Positions 7,207 through 14,353 of a stretch of DNA of 34,210 nt are shown piece by piece. The stretch is from Actinomycetes bacterium. GTDB taxonomy: Bacteria; Actinomycetota; Acidimicrobiia; Acidimicrobiales; SZUA-35. The translations under genes were made by a program, and so were the position numbers. The DNA is taken from positions 1-34,210 of the forward strand of contig JAAETV010000085.1 in NCBI GenBank assembly GCA_024227975.1. The letters run 5' to 3'. Positions within the stretch are counted from its first letter, which is position 1; each line of letters opens with the position of its first letter. A model generated the notes under the pieces. That model searched no databases. It saw only the letters and a list, made by a program, of their open reading frames with translations, and was not told the origin of the DNA.

Positions 7207-8261
7207 CCGCGTCAACCACGACCCAGCTGACCTCTAGGCGATTCACGGTCGACGATCCCGTCTCGGCCCAGGAGCTGTTCCACTCCCGGGGTTGGACCGA
7301 CGGCCTACCCGTCGTTCCCCCGACCCCTGACGCGGTGGCTGCCCACCTGGAGTGGAGCGGGCTCCCCCCGGACCATCTGGTTGGCATCGAGCCGGTCCGC
7401 CAGCGGGCGGTCACGGCCGAGAAGGTGGCGGTGAACTCTGTCATGGCCGGCTGCTTGCCCATCCACTTTCCGGTCGTGGTCACCGCTGTCACCGCCATGC
7501 TGGCCGAACCCTTCCTGCTACACGGCTCGACCGCAAGTACCGGGGGATCGGCCGTTTTGTTGGTGGTCAACGGCCCGATTCGCCTCGAGGTCGGAATGGA
7601 TCCGACCTTCAACGCCGCCGGCCCCAGTGATCGGGCCACTACCTCCATCGGGCGGGCTGTCCGCCTCATCCTCGGTAACCTCCTCGACGTCCACTCCGGT
7701 GGGATTGACCGCTCCACGTTCGGCCATCCCGGCAAGATCAGCTTCTGTATCGCTGAAGACGAGGAGAGCTCACCCTGGCCTTCGCTGGCCACCGAGCGCC
7801 TCGGTGACCCCTATGTCTCGGCTGTGACCGCCATGGCCGCCATGGCCCCCCGCCAGATCATGAACGAGTGGACGACCAACCCCGAAGAGATCCTCGACAC
7901 CTTCGTGGCCGAGATCAGGGCAAATATGCGCCACTACTCCATCTGGCCCGGCAACTACGCCATCGTCATCCCACCCCAGCTCCGCACCCACTTCGCCGCC
8001 GCCGGCTGGTCCAAGGCCGACATCCGCCACTATGTGTTCGAGCGGGCCGCCATCCACCGGGGAGAATGGGCCGAGGTTGGTAAGGCCTCGATCGTCCACG
8101 ACAAGGGGGAGCGCCGCTATGCGGCCCTGCCCGACGAAGACCATCTGCTTGTGATCGCGGCCGGTGGCCCTGCTGGCGGGTTCGGGCTCGTCATCCCGCC
8201 CTGGCTGGGGCACAAGAGCCGAGCCGTGACCGTCGCCGTCGGCGCTTGCGTCGACTGTTGA
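7203..8261 (+). CDS. Conserved uncharacterised protein, partner of the UGSC selenoprotein
   Basis: The 352-residue protein opens with RGWTDGLPVVPPTPDAV and contains VNSVMAGCLPIHFPVVVTAV, STGGSAVLLVVNGPIRLEVGM, IGRAVRLILGNL and FGHPGKISFCIAEDEESSPWPSL. To my recollection these motifs recur in proteins found beside or fused to UGSC-type (seleno)proteins; no enzymatic role is known to me. It has no signal peptide or clear membrane segment. Cysteines include one in MAGC, one in SFCIAE and a C-terminal CVDC just before the stop, which could be a redox pair. It is translationally coupled (ATGA) to the M20 gene and ends 27 nt before the UGSC gene, in the same frame. A joint role with UGSC, possibly forming or breaking a thiol/selenol-bound intermediate, is inference. 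Confidence 0.7.
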   Translation: MTASTTTQLTSRRFTVDDPVSAQELFHSRGWTDGLPVVPPTPDAVAAHLEWSGLPPDHLVGIEPVRQRAVTAEKVAVNSVMAGCLPIHFPVVVTAVTAMLAEPFLLHGSTASTGGSAVLLVVNGPIRLEVGMDPTFNAAGPSDRATTSIGRAVRLILGNLLDVHSGGIDRSTFGHPGKISFCIAEDEESSPWPSLATERLGDPYVSAVTAMAAMAPRQIMNEWTTNPEEILDTFVAEIRANMRHYSIWPGNYAIVIPPQLRTHFAAAGWSKADIRHYVFERAAIHRGEWAEVGKASIVHDKGERRYAALPDEDHLLVIAAGGPAGGFGLVIPPWLGHKSRAVTVAVGACVDC

Positions 8262-8288
8262 GAGCTGACCGTTGAGAGGGGTCTACCC

Positions 8289-8813
8289 ATGAGCTTCGAA
8301 GTACTGGATCCGACCAACGAAGAGGGGAGCGGGCCCTTCGAGCTGGCTCCCCGCCTCGACAGCCTGACGGGAGCCACCGTGGGGATCATCTCCAACGGCA
8401 AGCAGGGAACCCGACGATTCTTCGACTCCCTGGCTCGGGAGCTGATCGAGACTCATGGAGCAGCCGAGGTGGTCCGCGTGACCAAGACCAACTACAGCGC
8501 CCCGGCCGATGCTGACATCGTTGACGGGGCCAAGCAGTGGCAGGCACTGGTGGCTGGGATCGGTGATTGAGGCAGCTGTTCGTCGTGCAGTCTGCACGAC
8601 GCAGTGACCGGTGAAGGTCTCGGCCTCCCCTCGGTGGGGATCATGACCACGGCTTTCGCCAGTGCCGCCGAGCTGATGAGTCAGGTGTTGGGGGCCGAGG
8701 ACTACCCCTTCATCGTCATCGACCATCCCATCAGCAGTGCTACCACCGAACAACTGGCAACCCGGGCGGTGGAGGCAGCCGCCGCCTGCGTGACCCACCT
8801 GGTTGCCTCCTGA
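8289..8813 (+). CDS. UGSC-family selenoprotein, Sec at in-frame TGA
   Basis: Readthrough of the TGA at 8568-8570 gives a 174-residue protein with Sec94. Upstream sequence includes LDSLTGATVGIISNGKQGTRRFFDSLARELIE and ends LVAGIGD. Downstream it continues U-G-S-C-SSCSLHDAVTGEGLGLPSVGIMTTAF. UGSC followed by S-x-x-HDA is the signature of the protein family named for that motif, in which the first position is Sec or Cys; further Cys at 97 and 100 are available. A 9-bp hairpin with a GTC loop starts 11 nt after the TGA. GAGAGGGG precedes the ATG. The Rossmann-like pattern (strand, glycine, helix) suggests a small ligand-binding fold. It closes the operon with the M20 enzyme and the CVDC-ending protein. 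The reaction is not established. The second half has no credible start of its own, which argues against two genes. Confidence 0.9.
8568..8570 (+). other. Selenocysteine codon (TGA) of the UGSC gene
   Basis: GGT GAT TGA GGC AGC TGT encodes G-D-U-G-S-C. The TGA occupies the first position of the family's defining motif, and the predicted SECIS loop G is 20 nt downstream. Confidence 0.9.
8581..8601 (+). promoter_or_regulatory. Bacterial SECIS element of the UGSC gene
   Basis: The arms CGTCGTGCA (8581-8589) and TGCACGACG (8593-8601) pair perfectly over nine bases around a GTC loop (8590-8592). The hairpin begins 11 nt after the TGA. The GU at the loop start and the spacing fit SelB-dependent SECIS elements. 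The loop is identical to that of the DUF3179 gene at 17472-17474. Confidence 0.85.
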
Positions 8814-8884
8814 CCGACCGGCTGATTTGTCTCGACCGGAGTTTTTCATCGGTGGCCAACTAGCCTGGCCCCAACGGCAGCCCC

Positions 8885-8990
8885 AATGCTGTCGGACCGA
8901 GTACTTAGCGAAGCCCGGTGAGAATCCGGCACTGTCCCGCAACTGTGATCCCCAACCAGGGGTAAGTCAGGTCGCCTGAGACTCGGGGAA
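8885..8990 (+). promoter_or_regulatory. Cobalamin (B12) riboswitch aptamer
   Basis: The region contains the conserved cobalamin-riboswitch core GAAGCCCGGTGAGAATCCGG, then CACTGTCCCGCAACTGTGA, then the B12-box-like GTCAGGTCGCCTG. Helices visible by pairing: 8897-8902 with 8981-8986 (CCGAGT/ACTCGG), 8915-8918 with 8926-8929, 8950-8953 with 8959-8962 (loop AACCA), and 8968-8971 with 8975-8978. It lies directly upstream of B12 uptake genes and should lower their expression when adenosylcobalamin or another cobalamin is bound. Exact ends are approximate. Confidence 0.93.
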
Positions 8991-9002
8991 GCGAAAGGTG
9001 TC

Positions 9003-9064
9003 CTCGGAGGAAGGACCGCTCGCAGGCTCCCGCCTCGATCACTACCTCCGAGCCAAAGGAGGTA
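9003..9064 (+). promoter_or_regulatory. Riboswitch expression platform with switchable Shine-Dalgarno hairpin
   Basis: The Shine-Dalgarno AAAGGAGG (9055-9062) sits 6 nt before the btuF ATG. TACCTCC (9043-9049) pairs with GGAGGTA (9058-9064) over seven bases and would hide it. CTCGGAGG (9003-9010) pairs perfectly with CCTCCGAG (9045-9052), using the same bases, and would free it. The two hairpins exclude each other, so control is probably at translation initiation. Which state cobalamin favours is inferred: binding should favour the closed form. Confidence 0.7.
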
Positions 9065-9068
9065 ACAG

Positions 9069-10091
9069 ATGAAGAGCCATAGCCGACTGACCGCCCTCGT
9101 ACTCGGGCTCCTACTGGCGCTTGCTGCCTGCTCGGGGTCGTCTGATGACGATGCCGAGGGTGCAACCGAGGCCGGGGCCGCCGAAGGCTCGGACGAATCG
9201 GCCGACGATACCGCGACCGACGAAGCGGACGAATCTGAGCCAGCCGATTCCGAGACGGCCGATGATGAGCTGGCCGCCGAGTTCCCCCGGGTAGTGGCAA
9301 CACCAACCGGAGATGTGGCGATCGAGGCCCGACCGGAGCGCATCGTCTCGCTGTCGGCAACCGCGACTGAGATGTTGTTCGCCATCGGAGCGGGCGAGCA
9401 AGTCGAAGCCGTCGACTCGTTTTCCAACTACCCGGCCGAAGCCCCAACCACTGATCTGTCGGCCTTCGAGGCCAACCTCGAAGCGGTTGCAGTCCACGAT
9501 CCTGATCTGGTCATTCTCGGCTGGCCAAACGACGAGGTCGAGGCCGGCCTGACCCAGATCGGGGTTCCCGTACTAGTGCTAGCGGCGGCGGTCACCATCG
9601 ACGGTACCTATGAACAGGTCGCCATCTTGGGTGAGGCCACCGGCAACATCGACGCCGCGGCCGATACCAACGCTTCCATCCGGGCTGGTATCGACGAGAT
9701 CCTGGCCAGGGTCTCGGTCACCGATGAGCCAGTACGCGTCTATCACGAGCTCGACGACACCTTCTTCAGTGCGTCGTCGGCCAGCTATATCGGTCAGCTC
9801 TACGAGTTGCTTGGCTACGAGAACATCGCCGATGCCGCTGATACCGACGGGTTTGGGTATCCCCAGCTCCAAGTGGATCAGATCATCGACAGCGACCCCA
9901 CCCTGATCGTCTACACCGATGCCTACGACTATGACGCCACCGACATTGCCGCTCGCCCCGGTTGGGATGTGCTGAGCGCGGTCAGCAATGGCAACATCGT
10001 CGAGGTCAACGACGACATCTCCTCACGATGGGGGCCCCGAGTGGTCGACTTCCTCGAGCTGATCGTAGAAGCGATGGTCCCGGCCTCGTGA
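9069..10091 (+). CDS. btuF: Cobalamin ABC transporter substrate-binding lipoprotein
   Basis: A 340-residue exported lipoprotein. The signal peptide MKSHSRLTALVLGLLLALAAC ends in the lipobox LAAC (Cys21). An acidic Asp/Glu/Ala-rich tether follows (about 22-75), and then a two-lobe helical-backbone binding domain with RIVSLSATATEMLFAIGAGEQVEAVDSFSNYP and HDPDLVILGW, typical of BtuF/FhuD-type proteins. It captures corrinoid outside the membrane and hands it to BtuCD. It is the first gene after the cobalamin riboswitch, which makes B12 rather than iron-siderophore the likely ligand. The stop overlaps the permease start. Confidence 0.88.
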   Translation: MKSHSRLTALVLGLLLALAACSGSSDDDAEGATEAGAAEGSDESADDTATDEADESEPADSETADDELAAEFPRVVATPTGDVAIEARPERIVSLSATATEMLFAIGAGEQVEAVDSFSNYPAEAPTTDLSAFEANLEAVAVHDPDLVILGWPNDEVEAGLTQIGVPVLVLAAAVTIDGTYEQVAILGEATGNIDAAADTNASIRAGIDEILARVSVTDEPVRVYHELDDTFFSASSASYIGQLYELLGYENIADAADTDGFGYPQLQVDQIIDSDPTLIVYTDAYDYDATDIAARPGWDVLSAVSNGNIVEVNDDISSRWGPRVVDFLELIVEAMVPAS

Positions 10092-11137
10092 TGGTGAGCG
10101 GTGCCGATCGAGCCTTCCGCCTCCCGCCGGTGGCTCTGGCCATCAGTGGGGCCTTGGTGATGGGCTCGATGTTGGCGGCCGCAGCCATCGGTCCCCTGGA
10201 TCTTGGTGTTGGCGCCATCCTGGCTGAGCTTCTTGACGGGCTCCCGTTCCTCACCATCGATTCCGGGCTGTCTGAATCCGAGCAGGTGATCCTCTGGCAG
10301 TGGAGGCTTCCCCGAGCGGTGCTGGGGGGATTGGTCGGGGCTGCCCTGGCCCTCAGCGGAGCCACCTATCAAGGGGTGTTCCGCAACCCGCTGGCTGATC
10401 CCTATCTACTTGGCGTGGCCGCCGGAGCCGGTCTCGGCGCCACCCTGGCCATTGTCGGAGGGATCGATCTCGGTTGGGGTCCATTCGACACGGTGGCTGC
10501 TGCCGCCTTCATCGGAGCCCTCGTCGGGGTGACGATGGCGTCGGCCATCGGGCGCGGACCGGGTGCTACCCCGGCCACTCTGGTGTTGGCCGGGGTAGCC
10601 GTCGCCTCGTTCCTCACTGCGGTGCAGACCTACGTCATGCAGCGCAACAGCGACACCTTGCGCCAGGTCTACACCTGGATCTTGGGTCGGCTTGGCACCG
10701 CAGGGTGGGGCGAGGTGATCCTGCTCGCCCCCTATGTGGCGGTATGCGGGGTTGTGATCCTGGCTCACCGCCGCCATCTCGACGTGTTGCGTCTCGGCGA
10801 TGAGGAAGCGATCGCGGTTGGGGTCCGTCCCGGTCGGGTCCGCCTGGTACTGGTCGTTGCTGCGTCGTTGTTGGCGGCGGCTGCGGTATCGGTCAGCGGC
10901 CTCATCTCCTTTGTCGGGATCATCATTCCCCACCTCGTGCGCCTGGCTGTCGGCTCCAGCTACCGGATCGTGCTACCCCTCTCCGCCATCGGCGGTGCGG
11001 CCTTCTTGATGCTGGCCGACCTGGCGGCGCGCACCATTGCCAGCCCGGCCGAGCTTCCCATCGGCGTCGTGACCGCCTTTTTCGGTGCCCCCTTCTTCGG
11101 CCTGGTCTTGCTGAGCAGCCGTCGGTCACTGGCATGA
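10091..11137 (+). CDS. btuC: Cobalamin ABC transporter permease (FecCD family)
   Basis: A 348-residue integral membrane protein with about ten hydrophobic segments. FecCD-family motifs are visible: WRLPRAVLGGLVGAALALSGATYQGVFRNPLADPYLLGVAAGAGLGA near the N-terminus and SGLISFVGIIIPHLVRLAVG towards the C-terminus, the latter around the coupling region contacting the ATPase. ATG 10091 overlaps the btuF stop by one base; a GTG three bases earlier (GTGA overlap) is equally possible. An open frame extending back to 9962 overlaps btuF and is not used. It forms the B12 channel with BtuD. The ligand assignment comes from the riboswitch and from the downstream cobO. Confidence 0.88.
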   Translation: MVSGADRAFRLPPVALAISGALVMGSMLAAAAIGPLDLGVGAILAELLDGLPFLTIDSGLSESEQVILWQWRLPRAVLGGLVGAALALSGATYQGVFRNPLADPYLLGVAAGAGLGATLAIVGGIDLGWGPFDTVAAAAFIGALVGVTMASAIGRGPGATPATLVLAGVAVASFLTAVQTYVMQRNSDTLRQVYTWILGRLGTAGWGEVILLAPYVAVCGVVILAHRRHLDVLRLGDEEAIAVGVRPGRVRLVLVVAASLLAAAAVSVSGLISFVGIIIPHLVRLAVGSSYRIVLPLSAIGGAAFLMLADLAARTIASPAELPIGVVTAFFGAPFFGLVLLSSRRSLA

Positions 11138-11976
11138 GCGACATTGCTTTCACCCTCGAGGAAGTCAGCGTCAGCTACCAGAGAGGTGTGACCGTCGTCG
11201 ACGCCGTTTCGATCGTGATCGAGCGGGGACGCTGGCTCGCCCTCATCGGCCCCAATGGGGCGGGCAAATCATCGTTGCTGAAGGCCATGGCCGGCTTGGT
11301 GCCCCACGGCGGTTGGATCAGGTTTCCGGCCCGCGACCATGAGAAAGCCAGCCCGTCCCTAGCCAAGCTGGTGGCCTATGTGGCTCAGGCCCCCGTCCTC
11401 CCGCCGGGCATGAGTGTCGCCGAATACGTCCTCCTGGCCCGCACCGCCCACCTGGGCTGGCTGGCATCGGAGAGCGACAGCGATCGCCGGATCGTCGACG
11501 AGGTGCTGGAGCGCTTGTCGTTGACAGGGTTCGCCCATCGGCCTGTCGCCGAACTGTCGGGAGGAGAGATCCAGCGAGCCACCCTGGCTCGGGCCCTGGC
11601 TCAACAGACCCCGATCCTCCTACTCGACGAGCCGACCAGTGCCCTCGACATCGGCCATCAGATCGCCGTTTTGGAGTTGGTCGACGAGCTTCGAGTCGAG
11701 CACGACCTCACCATCATCTCGGCCATGCACGACCTCAGCACCGCCAGCCGTTTCGCCGACGAGCTGGCCCTCATGAACAAGGGCACCCTGGTCGCCAGCG
11801 GATCCCCGGATGAGGTCCTGACCGAGGCCACCCTGTCACACCACTACCAGACCCCGGTTCAGATCCTGACCGGGGCCGACGGAGGGGTTGTGATCGTCCC
11901 CCTTCGTTCCTCCTCGCCGACCTGTCCTCCCAATTCTCGAGCCGGAAGCAATATCGCCCATGACCTCACTGCCTGA
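11134..11976 (+). CDS. btuD: Cobalamin ABC transporter ATP-binding protein
   Basis: A 280-residue ABC ATPase. Walker A is GPNGAGKS (39-46), the Q-loop glutamine is about 85, the signature is LSGGE (141-145), Walker B is ILLLDEP with catalytic E166, and the switch histidine is H199 in AMHD. This is the FecE/BtuD/HmuV type. ATG 11134 overlaps the permease stop (ATGA). About 30 C-terminal residues past the ATPase core are rich in Ser and Pro and overlap the start of cobO by 17 nt. It powers uptake through BtuC in the cytosolic face of the membrane. Confidence 0.9.
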   Translation: MSDIAFTLEEVSVSYQRGVTVVDAVSIVIERGRWLALIGPNGAGKSSLLKAMAGLVPHGGWIRFPARDHEKASPSLAKLVAYVAQAPVLPPGMSVAEYVLLARTAHLGWLASESDSDRRIVDEVLERLSLTGFAHRPVAELSGGEIQRATLARALAQQTPILLLDEPTSALDIGHQIAVLELVDELRVEHDLTIISAMHDLSTASRFADELALMNKGTLVASGSPDEVLTEATLSHHYQTPVQILTGADGGVVIVPLRSSSPTCPPNSRAGSNIAHDLTA

Positions 11977-12550
11977 ATCGTCTGAGACCGTCGAACCCCC
12001 GATTGAGACTCCCGACAAGCAGGGCCTCAAACCGGCCAGGTCGTTGGTGATCGTCAACACCGGTCACGGAAAGGGCAAGTCGACGGCTGCGTTCGGGACC
12101 CTGCTCAGAGCCGTGGCTCGGGGGTGGCCGGTGGCGGTCGTCCAGTTCCTCAAGAGTGGAGATTGGCGGGCTGGGGAGGAGAAGATCTGCCGCCAGCTAG
12201 GTGTCGACTGGTTCACGGCTGGCGACGGATTCACCTGGGACTCGACCAACCTCGACGAGTCCCAAGCCACCGCCCGCGCCGCATGGGCCCTGGCCAACGA
12301 TCTGATCGCAGGGGGCCAGCATCGCCTGGTGATCCTCGACGAGGTCAGCTACGCCATGACCTGGGATTGGATCGACACCGAGGCCGTCTGTGAGGCCATC
12401 GCGCACCGCCCGGAGGACGTCAATCTGATCCTCACTGGGCGTGATATGCCCCAATCCATCGTCGACCTAGCGCACACAGCGACAAAGATGTGCAACATCA
12501 AGCATGCTTTCGATGCCGGATACGTGGCCAAAAAAGGAATCGACTACTAG
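11960..12550 (+). CDS. cobO: Cob(I)yrinic acid a,c-diamide adenosyltransferase
   Basis: The 196-residue protein is a CobO/BtuR/CobA-type adenosyltransferase. It has the modified P-loop GHGKGKST (35-42), VVQFLKSGDWRAGEE, an ILDEVSYAM Walker-B-like strand, NLILTGR, and a C-terminal KHAFDAGYVAKKGIDY resembling the family ending. It transfers the 5'-deoxyadenosyl group of ATP to cob(I)alamin or its precursor, producing the coenzyme form after uptake. Being inside the riboswitch-controlled operon fits a salvage role. The first 25 residues are a variable extension. Downstream, a PLP enzyme starts 9 nt after its stop. Confidence 0.93.
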   Translation: MTSLPESSETVEPPIETPDKQGLKPARSLVIVNTGHGKGKSTAAFGTLLRAVARGWPVAVVQFLKSGDWRAGEEKICRQLGVDWFTAGDGFTWDSTNLDESQATARAAWALANDLIAGGQHRLVILDEVSYAMTWDWIDTEAVCEAIAHRPEDVNLILTGRDMPQSIVDLAHTATKMCNIKHAFDAGYVAKKGIDY

Positions 12551-12559
12551 GTTCCAGTC

Positions 12560-13723
12560 GTGAGTGAATTCGATATCGACACCTTACGGGCCGAAACGCC
12601 TGGCTGTAACGAGGTCATTCACCTCAACAACGCGGGGGCAGCACTGTCCCCAAGGGCGGTGCTCACAGCTTCGATCGACTTCTTGGAGTCCGAGGCGCGG
12701 CTGGGGGGCTACGAGGCGGCAACCTCACGAGCGGGTGATGTAGACCGGGTCTACGAGGCGGGGGCAATACTCCTCGGCTGTCGTCCCGGTGAGCTGGCCT
12801 TCATGCCGAGCGCTACCCACGCATGGATGAACGCGATGTACGCCGTCCCACTCGAGGCCGGGGATCGTGTCCTGGCCTCGACATCGGAGTATGTCTCGAA
12901 TGCCTTCGGGCTCATGCGACTCCGGCAGCGTGGCGTTGAGGTGGAGCTGATCCCGAACGACAATCAGGGCCAGACTTCGGTCGAAGCCCTGGAGGACATG
13001 CTCGACGAGCGGGTCAAGCTCGTATGTGCGACACACATCCCGACCGGGGGCGGCATCGTCAACCCTGCGGCCGAGATCGGACGAGTGACCAAAGCGGCCG
13101 GTGCTCTCTACCTCCTCGATGCCACCCAGTCGGTTGGCCAGATGACAGTGGACGTCAAGGAGCTGAGGTGCGATTTCCTGACCATTACTGGTAGGAAGTT
13201 CCTGCGCGGGCCGCGGGGCACAGGTCTGCTCTATGTCCGCCCGACGTTGAGGGGGTTGAACGATCCCGTGTTCATGGACGGCCGCTCGGCTCGCTGGACC
13301 GGTGACTGGAGCTACTCCCCGGTCAGCGGGGCCCGCAGGTTCGAGACCTTTGAGGCGTCCATGGCTGCCAAGGTCGGGCTGGGGAGAGCCATCGAATACG
13401 CCCTGGATATCGGCCTGGACACCATCTCGAGGCGGATCCAGGAACTCGGCGAGTCACTGAGGAAGAGGCTGGCGTCCGCCCCATTCGTGCGGGTGGTCGA
13501 AGCCCCGGGGCCCCAGAGCGCCATCGTGCCGTTCTTCGTCGAGGGTCGCGGTAGTGAGGCCGTCGTCGCTGCTCTGCGGGCGTGGGGGGTCAACACCTCG
13601 GTCATCGAGCCCCTACCGAGGGGCTTCGATCCTGACGGTCGAAACACCCATAGCCTGATCCGAGCATCGGTCCACTACTACAACACCGACGACGAGCTCG
13701 ACGACGCCATTGCCACCATCTGA
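12560..13723 (+). CDS. Class V PLP-dependent aminotransferase/desulfurase-fold enzyme
   Basis: A 387-residue fold-type I enzyme. HLNNAGAALSPRAV opens the PLP domain, SATHAWMNAMY is the phosphate-side region, LLDATQSVGQ carries D187 for the pyridine nitrogen, and TITGRKFLRGPRGTG has the Schiff-base lysine K213. The region where SufS and selenocysteine lyases carry their persulfide Cys reads SLIRASVHYYNTDDELD and has no Cys, so cysteine desulfurase activity is unlikely. It is closer to isopenicillin-N-epimerase-like or EgtE-like C-S lyases. The start is GTG, 9 nt after cobO, so it is probably co-transcribed with the B12 genes although no known cobalamin step needs it. Its end overlaps the convergent DUF2085-like gene by 46 nt. 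Confidence 0.82.
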   Translation: MSEFDIDTLRAETPGCNEVIHLNNAGAALSPRAVLTASIDFLESEARLGGYEAATSRAGDVDRVYEAGAILLGCRPGELAFMPSATHAWMNAMYAVPLEAGDRVLASTSEYVSNAFGLMRLRQRGVEVELIPNDNQGQTSVEALEDMLDERVKLVCATHIPTGGGIVNPAAEIGRVTKAAGALYLLDATQSVGQMTVDVKELRCDFLTITGRKFLRGPRGTGLLYVRPTLRGLNDPVFMDGRSARWTGDWSYSPVSGARRFETFEASMAAKVGLGRAIEYALDIGLDTISRRIQELGESLRKRLASAPFVRVVEAPGPQSAIVPFFVEGRGSEAVVAALRAWGVNTSVIEPLPRGFDPDGRNTHSLIRASVHYYNTDDELDDAIATI

Positions 13724-14316
13724 TCGTCTTCGTGGTCGCCCCTTCGTCGGAGGGCGACCACGGTGGCGGCGAGCCAGATGGCTCCGAATACCGCAATCGG
13801 GCCCCAGAACCAGGGGTGCCACCGCCCGATCAGCTCATAGCCGAGAGCCCGGCCGAAGGCCATGGCTGCGGCCAATGTCGTCCCCACCTGCCAGCGGACG
13901 TGGTAGCGGAACCAGCCCAGGGCTTCACCGACGTAGGCGACAGTGGCCGGGATCGACAGGACCCAGATGGGCCAGGGGTCGATGCTGGCCGGCCATGGCG
14001 GGTAGCCCGCGGCGGAGACAATGGCCACCAGGAACCCGAGGGGATAGAGAGAACTGCAACGGCGGCACACGGGCCGCCCCCCGATGAGGGCACACCGATC
14101 GTGGTAGTCGGCGGGCCAGTGGTGCGCCAGCCACAGGTTGCGGCGACCCATCCGCCGGGTCTCGCGGACCCGCAGCTCAGCTAGCCGGTACTCGAAGAGG
14201 GTCAGAGCCACCTCGTTGCCGGTAGCGGGGGCCCCGTGATTGCTGGAGCGGTCAGGCGCGTCAAACCCTGGGTGATCGTGCTCATTGGGTCCAGTCGACC
14301 CATTCTCGGGAGCCAT
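13678..14316 (-). CDS. DUF2085-like membrane protein with CxxC
   Basis: The 212-residue protein has a charged N-terminal region, then CALIGGRPVCRRCSSLYPLGFLVAIV, resembling the DUF2085 motif in which a short Cys-rich segment (PxCxRC) precedes the first membrane helix. About four hydrophobic segments follow (roughly 105-123, 126-143, 158-170 and 178-198), ending with an acidic and poly-Ser tail. Three Cys close to the membrane could bind metal or do redox chemistry; neither is demonstrated for the family. It is the last of four minus-strand genes (DUF3179, acyl-CoA dehydrogenase, PGRP, this one) with gaps of 36-37 nt. Function unknown. Confidence 0.6.
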   Translation of the reverse strand: MAPENGSTGPNEHDHPGFDAPDRSSNHGAPATGNEVALTLFEYRLAELRVRETRRMGRRNLWLAHHWPADYHDRCALIGGRPVCRRCSSLYPLGFLVAIVSAAGYPPWPASIDPWPIWVLSIPATVAYVGEALGWFRYHVRWQVGTTLAAAMAFGRALGYELIGRWHPWFWGPIAVFGAIWLAATVVALRRRGDHEDDQMVAMASSSSSSVL

Positions 14317-14353
14317 CGATACCTATCGGCGGTTGTCCACGCCGCCTGATCGT

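Noticed and set aside
8259..8261. A fourth selenocysteine codon: the TGA after CVDC, which is in frame with the UGSC gene 27 nt later
   Set aside because: No hairpin with a G in the first two loop bases lies at the right distance. A GGG/CCC mini-hairpin with loop TCTA is all that is present. A good Shine-Dalgarno (GAGAGGGG) serves the UGSC ATG. One-in-three chance explains the shared frame.
8604..8813. Separate small gene after the UGSC TGA
   Set aside because: It lacks the UGSC motif that defines the family and has no start signal. It continues the same frame and fold.
8814..8846. Terminator after the UGSC gene (CCGG repeats followed by TTTTT)
   Set aside because: Only a 4-bp stem can be formed; the longer CGACCGG copies are direct, not inverted, repeats.
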